Positions 11,086-22,899 of a DNA stretch of 64,000 nucleotides are shown here, in pieces. The translations under genes were made by a program, and so were the position numbers. The notes under the pieces are model-generated. The model was not told the DNA's origin. It did no database searches and was given only the letters and a program-made list of their open reading frames with translations. Numbering within the stretch: the stretch's first letter is position 1; the number at the start of each line of letters is the position of its first letter. This stretch comes from Hirundichthys speculiger (taxonomy: Eukaryota > Chordata > Actinopteri > Beloniformes > Exocoetidae). The stretch is from the NCBI GenBank assembly GCA_018398805.1, contig JAGFBZ010002557.1, forward strand, positions 511,501 to 575,500, in the 5' to 3' direction.

Positions 11086-13798
11086 GTAAGTGTTGACGCA
11101 AGCTGACAGTGGGATGGTTTGTTGTTGTTGTTTTTTTTCCTTTTTGTCCTAGAAGTGTATATGCATTGATTTGGAACAGTGGTGGGTGTAGCAAAAAGTG
11201 AATCAAAGGTGTTATTCATGGAAGACATGTTGACATTTCACAGGAAGAAAACCCTGAGTGGAGATGACACATATCATAAGTACATATTATGTGTATCAAT
11301 TAAAGAGGACATCAGATGGACATTTCCAACCATTTAGTCTTACCTGGGGTACTTCTACATTAGTTACACACCCATTGCACCCTTGCAACGTAGAGACAAC
11401 GTAGAGACTTGTATGCATTGTTTTTATTTAGCATGAAATATAACATCTTATACTTTGTCTTTTTCAAACTTACATAGACATTTTAGGTAAGAATTCATAG
11501 TTGCAACACTTTGCATAAGTTCAAAAGGGTTAGCATGACATGTCCACTTTGATAAGAAATTCAGCCTTGGCTGTGAGGAGTCTAAATGTCTGCCATGAAA
11601 CGTGTGTTGCTTGTCTTCTTCTCAAATGTTTCTATGGAAGGCACACAGCTCCTGCTGCTCCACAAATAACTAGCCTTGGGTTCTCTATTGTGTCTATTTT
11701 TGCTGCCATCTTTATGGAGCTTGCATGCCTGCACAACTTCTGCATAGAAATCTCGCTTTAAGCAGGTTAACTCTTGCCATATTACAACATGAAGTAAATG
11801 CATAAACTAGAATGATGTCACTGAAGGATTTAAATTACTTTAAAAATGCATATATTCAGGAAAAAAAAAGATTTTTTTTCATGCCCTTAACCCTTGCTTT
11901 CTATTTCCTGGTACGTCTCCAAGCTCTGTGATGAAGTTACTGATATGTGATGAATCTAATGTCAATATTAACATACATTATTCAGTTGGTTTCAAAGTAT
12001 GTTTCATCATTTGATCTAATTTCAGATGGACAGTTAGATGACACAAATAATTCAATTCATATGCTCACATACATTTTGGAAATAAAACAAATACCTCTGT
12101 TTCTTCAAAATATCTCTTCCCTAAATTATAATTAGGTTCATTTTGACCATGAAATGGCAATTTTTGTTACTTCAGTTGTTTATAATATAAAGGTGGAAAC
12201 AAGGGAAGTAGATCCAGATCATATTCAGCTGAACTTCATCTCAGACTGGGAACTTACACCTCTTGAAACACTGAATGAGAAGTGATCAGTAGCTGTTGTT
12301 TTAGGCGGAGGGACAGATGCCGGAACGAGACTATGGAGCAACAGCACTAATCTCCCAGCAGCAGACAACCTCTTCTCAAGCCTGATCAATAAAAATGTTT
12401 CTGTTTCTAAAAAAAAAAAAAAAAAAATCTCCTCAAATTTTAGCTCGACACTGAGAAGCACAAAGGTAGGAACACGGAGCAATCACCACCCACCCATGTG
12501 AATCACTCACACCTGTTCTATATCCTTTCACCTGCACTGCAAATCAGCCCACTTCCTCACTCTCTGCTCTAAAGATCAACAGTCATCTGTTCACACCAGC
12601 ATGAAAATCTGATTTGTTTGTTCGCTCCTATTTCACTTAAACTGCCTCCATAGAAACCCTCCTAAGTTTAAGGAATGTTAGAAAAAATATTGAAAAATTA
12701 ATTGTGCTAAGCTTTAACACAAGAACAAAGGAAGTGATTTCAAGGTTCCTCATTGTTTTTTTTTTTTTTTGTTTTGTTTTTTTTAAAAGACAGGCAGAGG
12801 GTTATGTTGACTATTGTCTTGGTGGTTCTTCCACTAAAAATTTTCAGTGAATTTTCTTAAATGTTTAGCAACATGATTTTAGTAACATAGGACAAGTATG
12901 AAACAGAAGGAACAAAACAAATGAGCAAATTAATCATTCAGATACGTCCACATAGATATGTTAATCAGCTTAAAAATAGTAAAAATAGGTGTGTTGGGTA
13001 TACTCTCATGAAACAAAATTTAGCTTCAACCTAACTGCCCTTTTTTAAAAAACAAACAAAAAAAAGAGAGAGAAAATGTAGAAAAAAAAACGCTTCTTTA
13101 AGATACACTTTTGGATGCTCTAGTTTCCTCCAGCAGTCCAAAGAAATACTTATTAGGATCATTTATGGAGTGTCTTGCCTCGTGCCCAAGCCTCTTGGGA
13201 AATGGGAAATGACAGGAAAATCATTCATCATCTCTCCAGAGTTCTGTCTGAAAGATAGAGCTGAAAGGTGAATAGAGGATCATTAAAGAGAAATTAACAG
13301 TGATTTTAGATCTATTTTATTATTATTTTTAAACACCTGTTACAGACATTGCTTTTACTGAAAGCCACAGTGTAACAATACTGCTCCTGACCACATGGGG
13401 GCAGTATAACATGAGAAAGTTCATGTGTCAGCCCTGGAGTAAGTTTTTTTTTTTTTTGTCGACTTACAATGATGTGGTTGATTTTTAAAATCTTTTAAAT
13501 GGTAAATATTTTCTATATCAGCGAGGGGAAAGAGAAAAGGAACATTCCTGAAAGTGTTGACTACAGCTGCATGAATTCATTAATTTTTTTTCACATTTCA
13601 TCACATTGTGACATTACATGGATCACAATTTTCTCAAAAATGCTCAATTAAATAGGAATGTCAGCTAAAGCTGGATGACATGTTATATTGTAATGTTTAG
13701 CTGAGTGTGTTTCTGTGAAGTCACAGCTTTTGGCTGAGACTAAGAGCTTCTGGTGATTCCCTAAAAACACTGAATTAACTGCCTGTTTTCATTGTTAG
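11086..13798. other. flvcr2 last intron
   Basis: Intron of 2.7 kb ending in TTTTCATTGTTAG. It contains several T or A homopolymers (12758-12783, 13446-13457) and, at 12388-12427, an AATAAA signal 15 nt upstream of a 19-A tract that looks like the 3' end of a retroposed transcript (see findings). No exon is seen. Confidence 0.6.
12388..12427 (+). repeat. AATAAA plus A19 tract, possible retroposed 3' end
   Basis: AATAAA at 12388-12393 is followed after 15 nt by 19 consecutive A (12409-12427). This spacing is what a reverse-transcribed, polyadenylated RNA leaves behind. I could not find a flanking target duplication or recognise the source transcript, so an ordinary A-rich tract remains possible. 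Confidence 0.35.
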
Positions 13799-13864
13799 GG
13801 GCCGACCGACAGCCAGAGTGGAAGTCTGGATGCACCGTCCATCATCAAAGAAGCCCAATTTTAG
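13799..13864 (+). CDS. flvcr2: flvcr2 terminal coding exon
   Basis: After acceptor TTTTCATTGTTAG, 21 codons and a TAG stop: GPTDSQSGSLDAPSIIKEAQF. It continues in phase 0 from the GAT|GTAAGT exon. The C-terminal tails of FLVCR proteins are short, hydrophilic and poorly conserved, so this exon is assigned by its splice site, frame and position rather than by similarity. An in-frame stop immediately after a hydrophilic tail of the expected size supports it. An undetected alternative last exon is possible. Confidence 0.7.
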   Translation, partial: GPTDSQSGSLDAPSIIKEAQF

Positions 13865-14312
13865 ACACAAATCCTCTAACAGTCTGAAATCATGAGAACT
13901 AGAAACCTTTAGATCCATTTCCTTTCTAACAAGAATTACATATATCATGTTTAGATCCATAAATTTCATTTATCAGAAGTCATATGTATTAAAGTGATTT
14001 CACTAAATCTGTGAGACAAATCAGGCAAAACAGTTGAGCCTTTACAGTTATCTTGCTAAACACTAGTTAAATACTGGAGGTATATGCATACACAGTTATA
14101 AAAATGAGTTGGCACTAAGTTTGTCAGTGCATACACTGTGGTTCGTGTAAATAGAGTGTACAGGTTTTTACAACTGAATTTCATAGAAGATTGTGACAGG
14201 ATTCCTAATTCATACCAGTCTGCAGTAATGGAAGCAGAAAACAATGCTGGGGAACTTTATTTTTTAGTTGTGCTTGTAACACAAATCATGTTTTTATTTA
14301 ACATGAAATAAA
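13865..14312 (+). other. Likely flvcr2 3' untranslated region
   Basis: Sequence after the TAG stop, AT-rich and non-coding, running to an AATAAA hexamer. The exact cleavage site is not visible. Later AATAAA motifs at about 15474 and 15652 could give longer transcripts. Confidence 0.45.
14307..14312 (+). terminator. Candidate polyadenylation signal AATAAA
   Basis: Canonical hexamer about 440 nt after the flvcr2 stop codon, followed by a T-rich stretch. It is the first canonical signal after the stop. In AT-rich DNA such hexamers also occur by chance. Confidence 0.4.
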
Positions 14313-16189
14313 ACTATTTTATAAAGCTTCCTTTTGAATAATATTTTACTTTACTGTAAGTTCAAATGGATTTTTTTAAGAAGATTAACCATACCCAATG
14401 GAAGACTTAGATTCCCATTTTTGCACAGCTCTACAGTTTATCTTTCTCTTATCAGAGTAGATATGGCAGTGATTACAATATAGGGCATGTTTGAAAGGAA
14501 ATATGTTGCTTATTGACAGGAAATGAACTCTCAGCATACACACAGGAGAGCTATCTTTACTGTCACCACGGTTGTAAATCAAGATTAAAATGCTGAAGGA
14601 AAGATAAAGTTTGGTGTTTTGTAGGAGCTGGTGGAAGATTAACCAGCAACAGTATCCTGATTCTGGGTAATCTTTCAGTCAAAATGTGACAATATGTGGT
14701 CAAATAAGCTGCTATGATTAAAGAAAACAGTTTTTCAGAATACAGAGGCTGCATTGTTAGTCACTAAAACATTACTGCTGATAGTGTGTGCTCACAACGA
14801 CGTCATTTTCTTTTCGTACAAAAAAAAAAAAACATTTCATATGGTTCAAACACAAGAATGGAACACTGCGTGTGACTTTTTTGGCCACATGGGGGCAGCA
14901 TGGTTACATATAATGAAAGGCCGTTAAAAAGATTCAGGGGCAGAAAGGAACAAAAACAACTTATTAATTTTAAAGGTTAGTTTAATGTTGAAATAAATGC
15001 CTCTTGTGATAACATCAACACTGAAGGTGTAAAGCACAGATTACTAAAAGAAAGAAGAAAAAAAAGATGACGTGGGGTGTTCTGAATAAGCCATTACAGT
15101 TGTCACTGGCATTATAAGATAAACTTGCCTTGGAGAAGTTCACTTATGAGATCATCCTGACTTAAATCCAGAACTGACAGAGAGGCTCCCATTTGACTGA
15201 TTCTCTGATGATCTCATTCTTCTCTCGTTAGCCCGTGACTGATCCTTGGCATACCTTGTTTTTTAGGTTTGCTGTCGTGAGTTTTTCCTGGTTCTACTGG
15301 TTCATCTCCGGCCCCTGCTGTACTGTACACCACCCGGCAGAGTTTCCTCATTCTGAGCTCTGTTGTTGTGGAATATATGAACTGTAGACAGGAGGGTCCA
15401 CAGAGGACGAGCAGGGTGTGTGACCTCAGGCTCATTGGAGAAACTCCTGAATGTCTGCCCACCCACATGTAGAAATAAATGTTTGAATAAGGCCCCTTGT
15501 ATACAGATGACATTTCTGAGCTGCTTGGAAGAACTTACTGTATGTGCAAGTGTTAAATCACTTGGTTCTTTTCATTAAGTGAACAGCAGTCCGTATGCTG
15601 TTACTCCAACATGTGCCTGGACTCAGTGGATTGAAACAATCATTGCAAAAGCAATAAAGTGACATACACAAGACTTAACATGACTTTATTTTGATAGATG
15701 TAATAACTAAAGTTACACTATTATTAAAGTCTGACCATAAACTGTAATTAAAACTGGACACTATATTTGTCTCTCCAACACTGTTTGCGCTAAACCAAAG
15801 TGCTGGGATAGTTTTGGCTGCAATTAAAAGATTACATTTATTTATCATGACATAATACAAAACTGTACAGCAAAATAACAAGATTCAAAGTTGGCATGAA
15901 AAATTTACATGATAAATTTTTCTCATGGGGGGCATGTGAACATGAAAAACATAACTTCTTTGGCGGAGGTAATAATAATAATAATAATGATGAAAATAAT
16001 AACAAGGCTCATGCAGTGCACCTCTACCCCCTTTTTCTGAGCATCAAGCATCAGGTAAGTAGACACTTCCTCTCCCCATCTGACCGGGTTTTTTTGACAG
16101 CACAGAACACAAAACTCTCGTCGCAGTCTTCAGTCAGGTATCAGATTTACCAGTCACTCTGATTTTCCATCAAGGGGCAACATCTGGTT
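14313..16189. other. Intergenic, no gene defended
   Basis: AT-rich sequence downstream of flvcr2. It includes an (AAT)n microsatellite at about 15970-15989. A minus-strand open frame of 99 codons at 15214-15513 has more balanced composition than its surroundings but no domain I recognise (see findings). Confidence 0.55.
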
Positions 16190-16461
16190 TTTCGGAGTTG
16201 AGTTTGATGAGGGGATAAGAAGCTCCTTGAATGACAACTACGGACTGACTCCAAAAGTGTGTCGATCTCCATTGTTAAAATGTCCAATTTGCTGCGGAGG
16301 AAATGAGGCTATTTGCAGCCTGGTTTAAAAATGGTTTTAGTTTCCATAGCGAGATTTCACATCCATTACAACTGTATGAGGTCACAATGATGTATTTATT
16401 TATTTATTTTATTTATGGGCAACATCAGCGTGAATTACAAAAATCAACAAAGTTATGTATA

Positions 16462-17095
16462 TGTAACCCTATCTTCCAGATGTCCAGGCCTGGCAAAGAC
16501 TCTGCGTTGTATTTGGGTGGAATTGATGTACCAGGGTAGGAAGGGTAGACAGGGAACAGGACGTCCAATGGTGGTCGAGAAGCCAAACAGACAATTTATT
16601 TCCAGCTTTTAAACAGAAAAGCAAAACGGCCATATACAGTCAGCCTCAAAGGTTCTTAAATGATTACAATTAAACAACATATGATAACCTTATTAACAAA
16701 ACGCTGGTCAACCAGCCACAACACTATTAAACCATACTCCCATCTTGAGCAGTCATTCTCATGTGTATCATTAGCTCACCATGTTAGCCACTAGCTAGTA
16801 GCATGAACAGCATTCATATAAACCTCATTTCCACCATTAAATGCACAAAAAACGGTCAATTCTTCAACACAACACTTGACTCATTTAACAAACATGCTGT
16901 ATAATGTTCCAATATAACATTTGACACTGATATAATTAGTAATTAAATCGTTTTCAGTGACACAGTGCAGAATCCCTCCTTACCTTTTAAACAGAAAAGC
17001 AAAACGGCAGCCTATGGTGGCTGCGGAGGGACAAAAAGGTACATAAAGCAGCAAAACAGCACCATCTGCTGGCAAACATACATCACTCCCTTACA
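16462..17095. mobile_element. LTR-like insertion (possible solo LTR), 634 bp
   Basis: Starts TGTAACCCT and ends TCCCTTACA, giving the short TG..CA inverted ends usual for LTRs. It is flanked by TATA on both sides (16458-16461 and 17096-17099). The uninterrupted sister repeat at 56.9-57.1 kb lacks this block, which confirms an insertion. An exact 25-bp direct repeat occurs inside it, at 16606-16630 and 16984-17008. No coding sequence. A 4-bp duplication of an AT-rich tetramer is weak, so another element class is possible. Confidence 0.5.
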
Positions 17096-17236
17096 TATAA
17101 TTAAAGGGTTGTGTTTTGAGTAACAGCTGGGCTATCTCTCATCAGTTAATCAGGAACATCCCCTTATCGGTCATTAGAACTGTCTTGACTTGAGATGTGA
17201 GCTGTGAATAAAGTCTCAACTGTGCAGTCTCATAAT

Positions 17237-17379
17237 CATCCATCCATCCATTACCCATACCTGTTTAGTCCTATCTAGGGTTACAGGGACCTGCTGGAGA
17301 CTATCCCAGCTCTCTTGTCAAAAGGCAGGGGTACACCCTGAATAGGTCGCCAGTCCATCAACAGGGCCACATGTAAAGT
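17237..17379 (-). mobile_element. 5'-truncated SINE/LINE tail with 9-bp target duplication
   Basis: On the minus strand it reads CTGGCGACCTATTCAGGG, an AGCTGGGATAG block and a terminal (GGAT)n tail, the same 3' half as the SINE at 50540-50785. The nonamer TCTCATAAT flanks it at 17228-17236 and 17380-17388. It lies within repeat copy A, so it is younger than that copy. Confidence 0.75.
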
Positions 17380-17531
17380 TCTCATAATTATTTTAAAGAA
17401 AATATATCTTGTTGTGCTAACAGCCTAACACAAATGGGTGTGAAGTGGCCTGGAATGGCAAGAGACTGAGGCTAAGCTAAAAACGCTGAGGACCCAAAGG
17501 CCATGGCCAATTAGCCAATTGGTTTCATCAG

Positions 17532-18379
17532 TTTCTTTCAATATGGCATGAATAAGACACTTCAGAAGCACTCTTCAGAAAGCCAGTGGCTGACTGAGGG
17601 TCACAGATGGTTTGTCCAGTTCTTTTTATATAGTCTGTTTTCTATTGCTGTGTCCCCATCTTATTTTCATCATTATTCTGAGACCAACACTTTCTTCCAC
17701 ATATACCTGGGCCAGTACGGTTCGAGAGTCTGTTGAACTTATTCCAAAATTCTGAGCTCGTTTTTCTAATGGGTGATTTCACAATCATAAGTAATTTTAT
17801 GGCAATCATGTAATTAATTTTGATTTTGCTTCACTTAAAAGCTAAGAAAACTGCAAATCACTATAAAAAATGTTGCAAAAATGAGAGCTATCAGCTGATA
17901 CACCCACACGCACTAGCTTTATCTCCATCCATGAATCAAATGGCCCTCAGAAGTTGACCTTGGATTCCCAAGGTCACATTCCTCTTTGGCCAGATAAGCT
18001 TCTTTACAGAGATGTATTTTGCTATTGTTTTCAGTGTATGTGCAATTTATATTTGAGTCAGAACTGTCCTGCAAGATACATGTTTGTTGAAATTACTGGA
18101 CTCCTGTTCTAAGCTCATGTTATGCAGTCCTTTCTGTTCAGGAACAATCATAAACATGACCTTCTTAATAACATAATATGATATATTTCAGATTTCTGGA
18201 TGTACATCGGGTAAAATAAATATTGAATACATCACCATCTTTGTAAATATATTTCTAAAGGTGCTATTGACATGAAATCTTTGCCAGATCTTTGCAACTC
18301 ATGTAATCCACACAAGCAAAGATATCAAACCATAGATGTCCATTAATTCAGTTAATATTGAACACATTAAAAGAGGTGC
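17532..18379. other. Intergenic, nothing recognised
   Basis: AT-rich DNA with no supported gene, RNA or named repeat. The open frame at 17548-17736 has no motif. Confidence 0.55.
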
Positions 18380-19124
18380 AAAAAGGCTTGGAAAGCCAAG
18401 ACACCAGCTGAAATCAATCAGTAATAAGAAAGCAATCCTGCCCCTTGTCAGTGCAAATTAATATCAGCTGGTTTAGTTCCAACTGATTGCCCATAAAACA
18501 ATGTATCATTACCAAGGTGTCCCACGAGAAACATCTCATGATGGATAAAAGCAAAGAGCTCTCTCCTTTGGAACGTTATTTTTGAAAACATTATGATGGC
18601 ACTGGTTACAAAAGGATTTCTAAACATGAGCACTGTTGGGGCCATAATCCTGAAGTGGAAAGAACATAAATTGGCCATAACCGGGTGTTCCTTGCAAGAT
18701 TTCTGACAGAGGAGTGAAAAGAATTATTAGAAGAGTTATCCAAGAGCCAAGGCCCACTTATAGAGAGTTTCAGACAGACCTGGAATAAGCAGGTACAAAT
18801 TGTTACAAACAAAACAATAGGTATGCATTCAACTGCCATTGGGTGTGTGTAATGCTCACACCACAAGACTTCATTGCTACAGAAAGCATGTTGAAGTTTG
18901 TTTAAAGTTTGCTGTACAACATTTGGACAAGCCTGTGAAGAACTGGGAGAATACATTCTAGTCAGATGAGACAAAAAAAAAAAAGAACTCTTTGAATGTC
19001 ATAATACACACCATGTTTGTAGAACAAATAGCATTGCACATCACAAAAACACCATACGAACAGTGAAGTTTAGAATTGGGAACATCATGATGAGGGAAGG
19101 ATGAATGGAAAATTTTACAGAGAC
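18380..19124 (+). pseudogene. Decayed Tc1-like transposase
   Basis: Plus-strand translation in shifting frames gives segments of a Tc1/mariner transposase: a helix-turn-helix stretch around TVGAIILKWKEHKLAI (about 18630-18680), a VCLKFAVQHLDKPVKNWENTF block (18890-18960) and then SDETK at about 18961-18976, which carries the first catalytic aspartate. Stops and frameshifts break it throughout. It is cut on the right by the Rex3-like LINE tail at 19125. Minus-strand frames over this stretch are shadows. Confidence 0.7.
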
Positions 19125-21080
19125 ATTCATCCATCCATCCATCCATTAACTTCCACTTATACATAATCAGGTCGTGGGGGCAGCAGCTTAAGTAGAGAGG
19201 TACAGACCTCTTTCACCCCAGCTGTCTCTTCCAGCTCCTCCAAGAGAGCACCAAGGCGCTCCCAGCCAAGAGATACAATCTCTCCAGCGTGTCCTGGTAC
19301 TGCCTCGTGGCCTTCACCCTCTCGGACATGCCCGAAACACTTCCCCAGGGAGGCGTCCAGGGGGCATCCTAACCAGATATCCGAACCACCTCAACTGGCT
19401 CCTCGTGATGTGGAGGAGCAGCGACTCTATTGAGTCTCTCTCAAATGACTGAACTTCAAACCCTAGCTCTAAAGGAGAGCCCAGCCACCCTGCAGAGGAA
19501 ACTAATTTAAATTACTTGTATTTGAGACCTCATTCTTTTGGTCACTCCCTACAGTTTGTGACCATAGGTGAGGCCTGGGACAAAGATCGACCAGTAAACA
19601 GAGAGCCTTGCCTTTTGGCTCAGCTCTCTCTTCACCACAACAAACCAGTACAGAGTTCACACCACAGCAAACGCTGCACCGATCCACCTGTCAATCTCCT
19701 GCTCCATTCTTCCATCATTTGTAAACAAGACCCCAAGATACTTATACTCCTCCACTTGAGGCAGACCTTCACTCCCAACCTAGAGAAGGCATTTTACCCT
19801 TTTCCAACTGAGAACCATGGTCTCAGATTTGAAGGTGCTGATTCTCATCCCTGCCGCTTCACACACACTGCAACTCCGGTGAGAGCTGAATATCCCAACC
19901 CGATGGTGCCAACAGGACCACATCATCTGCAAAAATCAGAGATGAAATCCTGAGACCACAAAACCAGAACCCCTTCGCTCCTTGGCTCCGCCTAAAAATT
20001 GTTCATAAATGTTATGAACAGAATCGGTGACAAAGGGCAGTCCTGACGGAGTCCAACTCTCACTGAAAACGAATCCAAGTTACAACGGGCAATATGGACC
20101 AAACTCTCACACCATTTGTACAGGGACTGGACAGCCCGTAGCAATGGGCCGAATACCCTATACCCCCTGAAGTACCCCCCACAGGACACCCAGAAGGACA
20201 TGGTCAAAGGCCTTCTCCAAATCTACAAAACACATGTGGATTTGTTGGGCAAATTCCCAGGCTTCCTTCAGGACCCGTGAGGGTGTAGAGCTGGTCCAGT
20301 GTTCCACGACCAAGTCGGAACCTATATTGTTCCTCCTTGATCCAAGATTTAACAATTCATCAAACTCTCTTCTCCAGCACCCCTGCAAAGACCTTACCAG
20401 GGAGGCTGAGGAGTGATTGGAACAGACTCTAAGGTCCCCCTTTTTAAAAAGGGTAACCACCACCCCAGTCTACCCAACCAGATGTACTGCCCCCGATGTC
20501 CACGTGATGTTGCAAAGATATGTCAACCAGTACAGTCCAACAACATTAAGAGTCTTGAGGAACTCAGGGCGGATCTCATCCACCCTTAGAGCCCCGCCAC
20601 TGTGGAGCTTCTTAACAACCTTGGCGACCTCCGCTCCAGTAATGGATGAGTCCACCTCTAAGTCCACAGGCTCAGCATCCTCTATGGAAGACATTGGTGG
20701 GATTGAGAAGATCCTCAAAGTATTTCTTTCACCACCTGACGATATCTCCAGTCGAGGTCAACAGCAACCCATCCCCACAGGACACAGTATTGGTAAAGCA
20801 CTGCTTTCCCTTTCTGAACCATCTGACGGTTTGCCAGAATCTTCTTGGTGGTGACCGAAAGTCCACCTCAGTCCTACCTGAGTGTCCATACGGCTTCAGA
20901 GCTGATGATACTGACTGACAGGTTTTCCAAGATAGATATACTGTCACGTCTCATGCACAATTTGAGTCCATCGTGGATTTTGCAGGCGAAGTCGAATGAC
21001 AAGCAGCGACCAGTTGTTGGCATTTCTACAGCGAAATACTTCATTTCTTCCACTGTAAATAAATCACACTCACTGTAGGG
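19125..21080 (-). mobile_element. Rex3-like (RTE-type) LINE, 5'-truncated and decayed
   Basis: Minus-strand non-LTR retrotransposon. The left edge is its 3' tail, (GGAT)n on the minus strand. Going upstream in its own sense: reverse transcriptase YADD-type box FADDVVLLAP near 19925, VGLRQDCPLSPILF at about 20030-20072, FVDLEKAFD at about 20205-20235, a block FDELLNLG..FLKTLNVVGL, and the pre-RT linker VDFRSPPRRFWQTVRW near 20840. The sequence after the FADD box down to the tail corresponds to the rest of the RT and C-terminal region. Frameshifts and stops make it inactive. The endonuclease end is missing. Assignment to Rex3 is from the tail and motif style; another RTE/L2-type family is possible. 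Confidence 0.8.
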
Positions 21081-22899
21081 AAGGGAAGGACAGAATTTAC
21101 ATATAAAAAAACTGACACATTTTTATGATGTACTCCGACTATGAGTTTCCCCTGTTTGAAAGACCAGAAACCTACACTGCTCCAAACCACCATGGTGTAC
21201 TACTTTGATACCATGGAGTGTATATGACGTAGCTCCAAAGAAGTAACTGGGCCAAACCTCTTCCTCTGCCTTTTACATTGACTTAGCAAACTACCACTCA
21301 AGACCACTTGCTGTCAATAGAGTAGTACTTTCACTGTTTTCCAACCTCAAATTAACAAAAGAAGAGAAATAAAACAAAAAGAATAAGAGTTGCTTCCTTG
21401 CTTTTGTCTTTGCATTGCAATCGTGGTAATGAAGAGCCAATTTGAACATGAAGGGGTCATTGAAACAACTGAACAACTTCATTTCCTGCCCACAACATAC
21501 CCAATCAGCACAGAATTAACACCACGTTCCCACCGCAGCAGGTTTTTGTGGCTGTGCTGAAGTACTTAACCAAAGGCAGGCCCCGTATAAGTTCCTGAAA
21601 TTTCTTGTTGCTGGGCCATTCCTAGTAATGGACACAGATGCCATATTTGAGGCCTGTAAAACTACCCCAGACCCCCACTAATGGAAACCCACCTACTGTC
21701 AACCACAACCAAGAACAAAGCAGACCCACATACCCTGCTGGTATAATAACTTGGCCACAGGAGGAAATGGAAGCCACCAATGCCAAGACAAGAAAGGTAC
21801 TCACAATGGGCCTCGTTAATAAAATCTTCATAAACCTGTGACTAGATTTGTACATAAATTGCCTCTTTACTTAAAAACCTACTCCAGATGCACAAACGCT
21901 ACATAAAACTTTTTTTTTGTATAAGAATGTGCAGACATTAGTGAATTCCAATTGATGGCAGGTTGGTAGCTCACTCATGAAACTCATGAATTAGCATAAA
22001 CCCTGCCCAGCGATCACCATTTAAGGAGGTGTAAAGGTGCAGACTACCACATGATTCATATGATCTCGAAAATCTTCTGGTAAAATCGCAATGTCACGAG
22101 GCAGTGCCGGTGTGAGACTTAAGGTCACAGAAGGAGAAGAAAATAAATGAAGACCCAGACCACAGCTCTTTCTTTCTCTGTGTGACCAGGACATAATCCA
22201 GAACTTTAATGCCGTGCCTCCTGTCTGATGAAGAATTCAAGAGGTAAGGGCGAAAATGGTTTGATATGAATTTTGGATGAACAAAAAGGATAAAAAAGAA
22301 AAGAAACAAATCAATGCATTTCTCTATAACAGAAAACCTTCTGCTACAGACAACTACATCTATTTTCTGAGAAACCTCTGCAAGAAATCCAACTTGGCTT
22401 CATGGTACTATTGGTGTGCTCATTAATGGCCTGAGTCACTTCATGGGTTTCTGTCAGCGCATCAAGTCCATTTAAAACAACCCACTGACACTTTAAGAAG
22501 CACAATCTTAGGTGCCTGAATATGTTAAAAATCCATCAAAAAGTTTGAAACTACTAACATTTACAAAAACACTGAAACAGGCGTGAGTTTTGTTCAACTC
22601 AAAGTTTAAGCATGAATCGGTTCTACTCATATTTCAAGAATGAGGCCCAGTGTATTTTTGGTTTCACCCCAGGTCCAGCACTTTGAGAGCGAAAGAAGGA
22701 ATCCCCGAAATGGGTGAGCAACAAAACCATCATTCAAAATGAGACAATAAAGATCTAAAATTACTCCTGGATGACACTCTTGTCCCAATAAAAAACTGGT
22801 AAGTCATTGACTCAAGCACAAGAACCTCAAAGAAGAAGAAGGGTAAAAGAGGAGTAAAGAGGAGGGTAGAAGATATAGGCAAGTTCAGTGTCCAGGGAA
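21081..22899. other. Intergenic, no gene defended
   Basis: Mixed AT-rich sequence without a recognised exon. Bases after about 22680 may already belong to the decayed LINE that is clear from 22900 on. Open frames at 21291-21482, 21622-21855 and 22094-22309 have no motif. Confidence 0.45.

Larger units (their letters stand above)
16190..17531. repeat. Dispersed repeat copy A, split by two insertions
   Basis: Shares several blocks in the same order with 56800-57720: CTCCATTG..GTTAAAATG, CCTGGTTTAAAAATGGTTTTAG with TTTCACATCCAT, the AACAGCTGG block, GAGCTGTGAATAAAG, and TTATTTTAAAGAAAATAT. It is interrupted by an LTR-like insert (16462-17095) and by a SINE fragment (17237-17379). The boundaries are approximate. 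It probably belongs to the family whose end is the CATAGACTGTATA sequence. Confidence 0.6.

Noticed and set aside
19516..20854. Two 145-codon plus-strand frames
   Set aside because: They are antisense shadows of the minus-strand reverse transcriptase of the LINE.
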